Shown: in pieces, positions 42,866-51,046 of the stretch
How the letters are laid out: each line of letters begins with the position of its first letter
Numbering within the stretch: the stretch's first letter is position 1
Source: Alteromonadaceae bacterium
GTDB taxonomy: Bacteria > Pseudomonadota > Gammaproteobacteria > Enterobacterales > Alteromonadaceae
Length of the DNA: 64,000 bases
NCBI GenBank assembly: GCA_023301705.1
Contig: JALZUE010000019.1
Coordinates: forward strand, 1 to 64,000
Direction: 5' to 3'
The notes under the pieces: model-generated
The model's database searches: none
Told to the model about the DNA's origin: nothing
What the model saw: the letters and a program-made list of their open reading frames with translations, nothing else
Position numbers and translations under genes: made by a program

Positions 42866-43915
42866 TTATAAGCTAATATATTTTCTGATAGCTGGCCCTA
42901 ACATGACCGAGGTGTTTACCGGAAGCTTCTTCCATACTTGTTCAACGGTATCACGTAGCTTACCTTTACCTGTTGATGCCACCTCTGGTAAAAGCTGGCC
43001 TTGTTTGAAGGTTTTCCAATCAAGTGCTATAGGTTCACAACCCCACTGTTGTTTGAACTTATAAGTACCTTCACCAGGTGTTGAACGACCAAAATCAAAG
43101 CTAGAAAAGTTGTTATCAGCAGCAAATGATAATAATGACCAATATAATAACATGTTAGGAGCAAGACGGTTAAAGTCGGCGTTTGTTGATGCCCATGGTA
43201 TAGCGCAGTGTTCACCGTTAAACAATACAATGCCTGCACCCACAACAGTCTCGTCTTTATAGATATTTGAAATTATCATATTGTCTTGATAGTTACTGAC
43301 AATTTCTTCAAACCATTTTTTACTGTGTACCGGAGAGCCTAAATCTCGCATATTGCGAGAAAACACTTCATAGAAGCCGTCAATATGTTTTTTATCTCTA
43401 CCTAAAGAGCTGGTTAGGCCATTTTTTTCAGCTTTACGAATTTGACTACGTAATTTTGATTTAAACCCTGTAAATAATGCATCAGATGTTTCTGGTAATG
43501 TTAATACCATGCGCACTTTATTAGCATTATCTAGTACTTCAGGAGTGTTTTTCGATAATTCAATACTTTGTCTATGTTCAAATACAGAGATGTTATTTTG
43601 TTGACAATAAGCTAAGGCTGTATTTAATAATTCTTGATTAATTTCATCAGAATTGGCCAGAGCACCACCGACATCACAAAAAGGTAATGATGATAATTTA
43701 CCGCTTTTTAATGGCGGCTTGATAAAGACACTTGGTAATATACCAACAATTTGATTATTACTTTCAGCAATCCAAGCTAATGCTTTATGACCATAAGCTT
43801 GTTCGGTTGATAATAACCAAGCATATTTATGATAAGGGCTGGCGTCAGGGTGAGTACCAACATAATTGTCCCATGCAGTTTGCTCATTGTGGGTAATTAA
43901 TCGTACAACGATCAT
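42866..43915 (-). CDS. FemAB-like XrtA/PEP-CTERM system-associated protein (TIGR03019-type)
   Basis: WDNYVGTHPDASPYHKYAWLLSTEQAYGH; FDFGRSTPGEGTYKFKQQWGCEPIALDW. Confidence 0.9.
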   Translation of the reverse strand: MIVVRLITHNEQTAWDNYVGTHPDASPYHKYAWLLSTEQAYGHKALAWIAESNNQIVGILPSVFIKPPLKSGKLSSLPFCDVGGALANSDEINQELLNTALAYCQQNNISVFEHRQSIELSKNTPEVLDNANKVRMVLTLPETSDALFTGFKSKLRSQIRKAEKNGLTSSLGRDKKHIDGFYEVFSRNMRDLGSPVHSKKWFEEIVSNYQDNMIISNIYKDETVVGAGIVLFNGEHCAIPWASTNADFNRLAPNMLLYWSLLSFAADNNFSSFDFGRSTPGEGTYKFKQQWGCEPIALDWKTFKQGQLLPEVASTGKGKLRDTVEQVWKKLPVNTSVMLGPAIRKYISL

Positions 43916-43930
43916 ACTACTGAATTCCTG

Positions 43931-44911
43931 TTAATTGTTTTTTTTTAATTTTTCGTGTGCTTCTGAAAGAGTTAAAAACTCAACCTCAGCATATGTTTGT
44001 ATATGTTTGATGACTTCGCCAATACGTTGGCAAATATTTTCACGTGCGTTAAGTTCATTGTTTAAACCCGTTACTTGCTCTAGCAGACTAGAGCTATGAA
44101 GGTACATATGAAAAGTATGTTCACCGCGTTTAAAGCAAGTATCAACAAGACGTTTCATATCATTAGCGGAACATAATTCGGGGCTTAAATACAACTTTCT
44201 TAATAAAAGGCTATGCCACAGAAAGCCAATAATACGTAGCTTATTTAGTGGTGAAGAAGCGGAAATTTTATGCAGTTTTTGAGAGAAATTGTAATTTGTA
44301 CGATTAAAACCACAGGTTACAGGCATTTCTAAAATATCACGCTGTTCACTTTTTTGGTTCGTATTGTCATAGCTTGGCCAGTAGGCATGGCTTGGTGCAT
44401 TTTCACATGAAAAATAATTATGATGATATAAAGGGTATACGCTTGAATCAGTGCTAATGTTATATTTTTTGATAAGCGCTAGCACCTCGCCGTTAATACC
44501 CCAACGACCAGTACGAAAAGAGCTTGGTTTGCAATGTAGCTTTTGCTCTATTATTGCTAATAAAGCTTTTAATTTAGCTTCAACATGTTCAATAGGTAAA
44601 TTAATAACATGTGATGAAAACTCATTGGTATCATCAAAAAAAGGAGGATTAGCCCAAGGGTGTAAATGCGCACCGAACTCACATTCATTTTTATTAAGTG
44701 AATTTAATATACCCGCACTTTGCTTGTTATTGGCAACTGCATAATCCACTAAGTATGTAGGTTTAATGCCTAGCTCTTGACAAAACAGTTGAAATGCAGG
44801 AATTTCATGAACATTTTGTACCGAAAAGTTATCGTTAGGAAAAGGACCAGACCAGTCCCATTCTTCTTCGGTATCTACCGATAATATAAACGTAACTAAG
44901 GGTTTGTCCAT
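43931..44911 (-). CDS. NodB-like polysaccharide deacetylase
   Basis: FILSVDTEEEWDWSGPFP, CEFGAHLHPW, SFRTGRWGING. Confidence 0.8.
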   Translation of the reverse strand: MDKPLVTFILSVDTEEEWDWSGPFPNDNFSVQNVHEIPAFQLFCQELGIKPTYLVDYAVANNKQSAGILNSLNKNECEFGAHLHPWANPPFFDDTNEFSSHVINLPIEHVEAKLKALLAIIEQKLHCKPSSFRTGRWGINGEVLALIKKYNISTDSSVYPLYHHNYFSCENAPSHAYWPSYDNTNQKSEQRDILEMPVTCGFNRTNYNFSQKLHKISASSPLNKLRIIGFLWHSLLLRKLYLSPELCSANDMKRLVDTCFKRGEHTFHMYLHSSSLLEQVTGLNNELNARENICQRIGEVIKHIQTYAEVEFLTLSEAHEKLKKNN

Positions 44912-44917
44912 ATTTGA

Positions 44918-46054
44918 TTACTTCACCATCTCATTAAATAATGTTGTGTATTCGTCGGCCATACGTTGAGCAGAGTAATGTGTATTAACAAATTCTCGTG
45001 CATTTTTAGCCAGTTTATCTGCTAATGGTTGATCAAACAATATTTGTTCCCAATATGCTGTAAGAGTTTCTTTTTCACCTAAGGGAGCAAGTAATCCACT
45101 TTCATTATGCGTAATTAATTGGTCAATACCTGCAATGTCGTAAGCAGCAACAGGAATACCCATGGCAGTGGCTTCCATTAAGCAACGAGGAATACCCTCA
45201 AGAGACGAGGTCATAGCGAATAAATCAAAACTTTGTAATTGCGCTAAACGATCATCTCTGAAACCCAAAAAGTGCATCGCGTTAGCATGCTTTAACGTTT
45301 TTGCATATTGCTCTAGTTCAGCGCGTTGATCGCCATCGCCTAATAAACTTAATTTTAGATTACCGTGTTTTTCTTGCAGTGTATCGAATATATCGAGCAA
45401 ATCGAAAATGTTTTTTCGGCTAATCATTTGACCAACAAAGCCAACATGTTTAATCTTTTCATCAGGCGTAAAAGGTTTTAAGCGTTGCTCTTCAACTTCT
45501 GATAAATCTACGCCATTTTGAATATAAACCAACTTCTCTTCTTTCACACCAAACCGTCTTGAATCATCACATAGCTGTTTCGATAACGGCACAACTTTAG
45601 TGGCAAAACGCATAATTTGGCAGCCAGCCCATATAAAGCTACGTAGTTTAAAGTCTTTTGCATTCTCAAACCCATGAGGCGTTACTATAACCTGAACACC
45701 TGCTTTTTTTGCGGCAATCACGCCTAGTATGTCTGACTTATAACCATGTGTGTGTACAACATCTATATTACGCTCTTTAATTAAAGCAACTAGTTTATTA
45801 ATGACTTTAAGGTCGAACTTATTACTCATGGGTACTTCAAACACATCGCCAATAAAGCCACATGTTTGTTTGTAATGCTTTACGAGTTCTAAATCATGAG
45901 AATTATCTTCTAAAGTAATAGCAAGATCACAGCGAATGTTGTCACTGTTTAAATGTTTCGCTAGTGCTAAAATCCAGCGTTCTGCGCCATAAAAACCTGT
46001 AGAGCAAATAAACTGTAAAACATTAATTTTCTTTTTTGAAGCTGAAGTAGTCAT
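44918..46054 (-). CDS. Glycosyltransferase family 4
   Basis: STGFYGAERWILALAKHL; HVGFVGQMISRKNIFDLL; FAMTSSLEGIPRCLMEATAMGIPVAAYDIAG. Confidence 0.92.
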   Translation of the reverse strand: MTTSASKKKINVLQFICSTGFYGAERWILALAKHLNSDNIRCDLAITLEDNSHDLELVKHYKQTCGFIGDVFEVPMSNKFDLKVINKLVALIKERNIDVVHTHGYKSDILGVIAAKKAGVQVIVTPHGFENAKDFKLRSFIWAGCQIMRFATKVVPLSKQLCDDSRRFGVKEEKLVYIQNGVDLSEVEEQRLKPFTPDEKIKHVGFVGQMISRKNIFDLLDIFDTLQEKHGNLKLSLLGDGDQRAELEQYAKTLKHANAMHFLGFRDDRLAQLQSFDLFAMTSSLEGIPRCLMEATAMGIPVAAYDIAGIDQLITHNESGLLAPLGEKETLTAYWEQILFDQPLADKLAKNAREFVNTHYSAQRMADEYTTLFNEMVK

Positions 46055-46058
46055 TCGT

Positions 46059-47021
46059 TTATTTGTTCTCTTTAATGGAAAATGATTTAAAAATACCTGC
46101 TACTGTACCTATGGCACGGGCAGGGAAGTACATACTATAAAATTGTATTATATAATGAAGCGGTATTTTTTTCTTAGCAATGAAAAACAAACGTAAACTA
46201 TAAACACACGGGGGGAATAACGCCATTAATATACTAGTAAAAAATAAGCTTATTTGACCTATAATTAAACAGAGCGCGCTGATAATAAATAGCATTAACA
46301 TACCAATAGGAATAATAAAGCTAGGCCATTCTCTTAACGGTATGCTTCTACCTTGAATTGACTGCAGGTTTGATTGTCCACGCCAAATTTCTTTGTGGTA
46401 CATTTGTACATATTCTTTATCTTCACCAATATGAATATAGGTTGCTTTTGAGCTGTAATAAAGTTCACCGAGTTCATGTACTTTATCGGTAAAGTAATAA
46501 TCTTCACAAGTGGTTAAATGTTCTGGAAAACTTTTTACTTTGATAAAGGTTTCTTTTGCTAACAATAAATTTCTACCGGGTAAAAAATTTACATTGCAGT
46601 CTATTTCTGCATTACTTAACACAGTACGTATTTGCTCTAGTGGTGGTGGGTTGTCACCATTGATTTGCATTGCGCTGACTAATAGTCGTTCTTTTTTTTC
46701 ATTTAGTAATGCTAACATTTCTGTTAGCCAATGAGTTGACAGGCCAACATCAGCATCTAAAAAAGCAAAAAAATCACCAGCTGCTTGTTTAGCGCCAACA
46801 TTGCGCAAAGCTGATATTGTTAGGTTTTCTTCTTGATAGTTAATATGTAAATCAATTTCTTGGTTTTCAAATGATTGTAACGATGTTAATTGTTTATTCT
46901 GCGTTACAATAATGATTTCAATATCACTATGTGAAAAATCTTGTTGAAAAATACTCGCAATTGTTTGTACTAAAAATTCTTCTCTTCCTTTGTGAGGAAT
47001 AATAAAACTCACTTTTTCCAT
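46059..47021 (-). CDS. Glycosyltransferase family 2 with C-terminal TM region
   Basis: VSFIIPHKGREEFLVQTIASIF, RNVGAKQAAGDFFAFLDADVGLS. Confidence 0.9.
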   Translation of the reverse strand: MEKVSFIIPHKGREEFLVQTIASIFQQDFSHSDIEIIIVTQNKQLTSLQSFENQEIDLHINYQEENLTISALRNVGAKQAAGDFFAFLDADVGLSTHWLTEMLALLNEKKERLLVSAMQINGDNPPPLEQIRTVLSNAEIDCNVNFLPGRNLLLAKETFIKVKSFPEHLTTCEDYYFTDKVHELGELYYSSKATYIHIGEDKEYVQMYHKEIWRGQSNLQSIQGRSIPLREWPSFIIPIGMLMLFIISALCLIIGQISLFFTSILMALFPPCVYSLRLFFIAKKKIPLHYIIQFYSMYFPARAIGTVAGIFKSFSIKENK

Positions 47022-49699
47022 TATGGCTTAGATCCTAGCTTTAGTAGTACGTTGTCTATTTTTTTTACACGTTGTCTTAACCATGTCAGCTCTGTTTTTA
47101 CTGTGGTATTGAGTAGACTTTGACATAACAACTTCCATGCTTTTGAGTCTGAATTATCGACCGTCTTTATAGCGCTTATATCTTGTATTATAGCTGAATT
47201 ATTGATGGCTGTATTGTTTGATGAATGAACTTCAACATAGCTTTTAATACCATGATTTTGCATTAAAATACTTAAAATACGAGAAAAGTAATGGGTCTTT
47301 TCATTAGTTAAAGCTAATTCAACGTATTGATAAATTTCATTGGCCTTTTGTTGGTACTTTGAAATAACAGCTAAAGATGTATTCGTGTACTTTTGAGCAT
47401 AATGCGCTGATAAATAAAGAACATTTGCTTTACGAATATCTTGTGCTGCCCAAGTATGGTTTGGGTATTCTAAGGCATCAGGCGTATGTAAATAAGGTTG
47501 CTCAAATTCACTCATCCAATTGGCAAAGTGTAACAGTAGTGCTTGTGTATAATAAAATGATTCGTCAAATTGATTGAGCTGTTCTTTTATTTCTAAGTAA
47601 CGGGTAACTGCTTGTAGAAATACAGTATAGAACCAGCATTCTTCAATATTATTTAAATGCCTATCATTTAAGTTTTCTGTAGGTGATGCCGTCTGCTTTA
47701 TAATTAAACTGGCTTGATCTAAGTATGATTGTTTGTTTGATACTTGATAAGCATCTATTAATGCAACAATGTAGTTTCCTGTACCGCGATCAAGTGGGTA
47801 TTTATTTGTAATGACATTTTTTACACCAGGGTATTCTTTATTTTTTATTTTTAATAATGTATCGAAAAATGAGCCATTGCCTTCATACACATAAGTGATC
47901 CATTGTGCTAAATTTAATACGGTATCTTTAGAGCTTTGATTACCTGTTAATAAATAATGAAGCGCTAACCCTGTGGTATAACAATGCTGGCCACCCGGGC
48001 CACCACCACCTGCATGATCTTGGTAAGCATCAGCTTTTTGATATTTAGAATAGGTACGGTGTGTTGCTGTTTCGGCAGGTAAGTAATGATCTGTATGCCA
48101 AAACAAGCCTTGATTATATTCAACTTTGTCTTGGTGAGTATGATAAATATCAATATCTTTAATGTGTTGAGATAAGTCTTCAGCTAACTGTCGCCATTGA
48201 TCATTGTTTGTTAATAAATACTGACGTAAAAAACCATATAATGGATCATACTGATTATTATAGTGAGATATTAATATAGAATTTTTAGTGTGTTCGTTAG
48301 TGTTGTCATCTTTATATTCAAGCGTTTCATGATCAGCGTATATATCACCAAAATTACGCCAGCCAAATTCATCTATTTGTTCTCTTTTTTCGAAGAAATT
48401 ATTTTTATGTGTTAAACCTAGTTGAATTAATGCATCAATAGCGTCATTACCCTTACTACTTTCATTTATGGCAAAAAAAGGTAATGTATTGGTTGATGCT
48501 AAATATTTAGGCGAAATATTAATATTTAAAGGCGACTTTATTGCTTCAAGCGATGCATTATCAAGCGCAATATAAAAGGTGTGTGTTTTTTGCTCGCCGG
48601 GTTGCAATTCATGAGCTTGGTTATGTTGACTAGGAAAAAGTCCTAAAACCACATTATTATTTACACGTTCAATACTTTTAGGGAAGTTTTGCCAAAAATC
48701 TTTTAAGTGAATATAAAATGTTTTGTCTTTTGAATATTCAATATTGTCATCACTACCAGATAATAAGGAAACTGATGGCGAAGCACGTAAGCCTTCTGAA
48801 ATAATTGAGCTTTTTTCAGTAAATTGATAGCCTTGAAAAGCTAATGTGTTTTTTCTATTCGCATTGACATGATTGTCACATTGCCAATTTTGACCGCCAC
48901 TACTTGCTTGAAATAAAGAACTTTCGTTATTGAATGCTAGCCAACTCTTTTGATTATTCAGTTGCACCTTAGCATTGGTATGCTTAAAAATAACATTGCA
49001 GGCATTAAAAAGTACTGAGTTTTCATTACCTAGATCCCATTTTCCTCCCATGCCTACCATAGGTTTTTCATTTCTTAATACAAAATCAATTTTTACGGTA
49101 TTAAGTTGATAACAAAAGGTAAAGGTAGCATCAAACGATAGTGACTTATCTTCTGTACTATTGCCAAAATAGCCGTTAAATAATAGTGTTTTCGTTAATT
49201 TTTTTTCAGGTGTAATATATTCAATATTAGAGACTTGAATGGGTAGTTCTTCATTATTCTTATCTAATAAATTAATTGACCATGGTAAACACTGAAAACC
49301 TAATGTTGTTTTGTTTAAGGTGTAAGTATGTTTTGTACAGGCAATATCAATTGTATTTTCTTGTTTTATCTTGGTGACTTGTTGAATTAATTGCGTTTTA
49401 ATTGGCGTTTTTTGTTCGATAAGGCAATACTTGGTAATATTTTGATGTGAAATAAATTCACATAATAACCACTTTATTGAGCCGTCAGGCCATAAGGCTA
49501 ATGTGGTGAAGTCAGCTTGGAATACTTGTTGTTCTGTTATTGTGTTTTTTTCATTGATTAGTTCTTTATTATCAACTTGAATACAAAGCATTTTAGTTGA
49601 AAATAAGGATGATTTAGCAAAAGGAATTGAAACGTTAACTACTTGATTTTCTAGGTGAACAACAGATTGACTGTTTATGGTAAATGGAACTTCCAACAT
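47021..49699 (-). CDS. Large protein with YetA/PcRGLX-like N-terminal (RIFT-barrel-like) region and helical toroid-like C-terminal region; putative polysaccharide-active enzyme
   Basis: N-term VNVSIPFAKSSLF...TTLALWPDGSIKWLLCEF pattern; HTDHYLPAETATHRTY, GGGGPGGQHCYTTGLALHYLLTG, WFYTVFLQAV; no signal peptide visible. Confidence 0.6.
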   Translation of the reverse strand: MLEVPFTINSQSVVHLENQVVNVSIPFAKSSLFSTKMLCIQVDNKELINEKNTITEQQVFQADFTTLALWPDGSIKWLLCEFISHQNITKYCLIEQKTPIKTQLIQQVTKIKQENTIDIACTKHTYTLNKTTLGFQCLPWSINLLDKNNEELPIQVSNIEYITPEKKLTKTLLFNGYFGNSTEDKSLSFDATFTFCYQLNTVKIDFVLRNEKPMVGMGGKWDLGNENSVLFNACNVIFKHTNAKVQLNNQKSWLAFNNESSLFQASSGGQNWQCDNHVNANRKNTLAFQGYQFTEKSSIISEGLRASPSVSLLSGSDDNIEYSKDKTFYIHLKDFWQNFPKSIERVNNNVVLGLFPSQHNQAHELQPGEQKTHTFYIALDNASLEAIKSPLNINISPKYLASTNTLPFFAINESSKGNDAIDALIQLGLTHKNNFFEKREQIDEFGWRNFGDIYADHETLEYKDDNTNEHTKNSILISHYNNQYDPLYGFLRQYLLTNNDQWRQLAEDLSQHIKDIDIYHTHQDKVEYNQGLFWHTDHYLPAETATHRTYSKYQKADAYQDHAGGGGPGGQHCYTTGLALHYLLTGNQSSKDTVLNLAQWITYVYEGNGSFFDTLLKIKNKEYPGVKNVITNKYPLDRGTGNYIVALIDAYQVSNKQSYLDQASLIIKQTASPTENLNDRHLNNIEECWFYTVFLQAVTRYLEIKEQLNQFDESFYYTQALLLHFANWMSEFEQPYLHTPDALEYPNHTWAAQDIRKANVLYLSAHYAQKYTNTSLAVISKYQQKANEIYQYVELALTNEKTHYFSRILSILMQNHGIKSYVEVHSSNNTAINNSAIIQDISAIKTVDNSDSKAWKLLCQSLLNTTVKTELTWLRQRVKKIDNVLLKLGSKP

Positions 49700-49828
49700 T
49701 ATAAAAAAAACAATACACTATGATTATATATATAAATAGTGCGGCTTATGGGTGTTATTTGTCAATGAATATATTTATTAATCAGCGACTAAATAAGGCA
49801 CGCAGGGAAACATTATAAATGGGAACGT

Positions 49829-50935
49829 ATGCACTCTGATATATTTGTTACGCTAAACGCTTATCAGCAATCAGATTTATCTTTTGTGGAGTCTGAATGG
49901 CTTGCTTTAGAAAAGAAAAGTAATAGCACCTTTTTTTTAACATGGGCGTGGGTCGGCCCATGGTTAATTCAGCTTTGCAATAAACAGCAATCGTTTTACC
50001 TTTTATGCGCTAAAAAAGAAGAAGAAATTGTTGGCTTGTCGATTATTGTAAAAAAAAATCGTAAAGTCCTCGGCTTGTTTAATATTCAACAATGGTGGTT
50101 GAATCGTTCTGGTGATGAACTATTAGATCAGTGCTGGATTGAAGAAAATAACTTTTTAATGGCCGCTAACAATGAAGCGGATATTCAACAAGCAATGTTA
50201 CGCTATATTCAAAACAGCGATACTTGGACAGAATTCATCATTGGTATGTCTGATCAATCAACTATAGATTGTTTTTCTTCATTGTCTGTTGATTCTTATA
50301 TATTGCATGATGATAAAGGTTATAAGCTTACTTATCAAAATATTAAAAATAGTGAACAATATACACAAAGTGTATTGTCTCGAAATACTCGGCAAAAATT
50401 AAAACAATCAGAAAAGTTATTATCAAAAGATGGAACATTAACGATTAAATCGTTATCAACTTCAGAAGACAAACTCAAGCATATTGATGTTATTGCAAGC
50501 TTACATATTAAACGATGGGAAGATACACTAACGCCAAGTGGTTTTACCAATAATGATTTCAAGCGTATTTTTACTAAGGTTATACAAAGTGAAGATGTTG
50601 AAATTTTGTACTTAGTACAAAAAGAAAAGAGCTTAGGGTATTTAATATTTTTTCTTTATGGTGATAAGGTATCTTTTTATTTATCAGCTTTAACATCAAA
50701 TAGTGATAATAAAATTAAGTTAGGTATGTTATTTCATCAAAAAGCGATGATGTATTACTTGGGTTTAGGTTTTACTGAATATGATTTTTTAGCTGGCGAT
50801 GCCCGTTATAAAAAATCATTAACTAATAATTTTTATTGCCAACAGATAGTTTGTTTTTACCGTCAAAAATTTATACTAATTACTGAAAAGTGGTTAAAAA
50901 AGCTAAAGAATAAAATAAAATCTTTTCTACAATAG
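49829..50935 (+). CDS. GNAT/BioF2-like acetyltransferase (CelD/BcsL-like)
   Basis: FFLTWAWVGPWLIQLC; SRNTRQKLKQSEKLL; LGMLFHQKAMMYYLGLGFTEYDFLAGDARYKKSL. Confidence 0.8.
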   Translation: MHSDIFVTLNAYQQSDLSFVESEWLALEKKSNSTFFLTWAWVGPWLIQLCNKQQSFYLLCAKKEEEIVGLSIIVKKNRKVLGLFNIQQWWLNRSGDELLDQCWIEENNFLMAANNEADIQQAMLRYIQNSDTWTEFIIGMSDQSTIDCFSSLSVDSYILHDDKGYKLTYQNIKNSEQYTQSVLSRNTRQKLKQSEKLLSKDGTLTIKSLSTSEDKLKHIDVIASLHIKRWEDTLTPSGFTNNDFKRIFTKVIQSEDVEILYLVQKEKSLGYLIFFLYGDKVSFYLSALTSNSDNKIKLGMLFHQKAMMYYLGLGFTEYDFLAGDARYKKSLTNNFYCQQIVCFYRQKFILITEKWLKKLKNKIKSFLQ

Positions 50936-51046
50936 TTGCCAATATACTCAAACGGTAATGAAAGTTTTTTAGATGTAAAACACATAATGTACTGGAGTGC
51001 GGTTAACAATCTCTAGATAAAAGATAACTTAATAAGGATGCTATTA

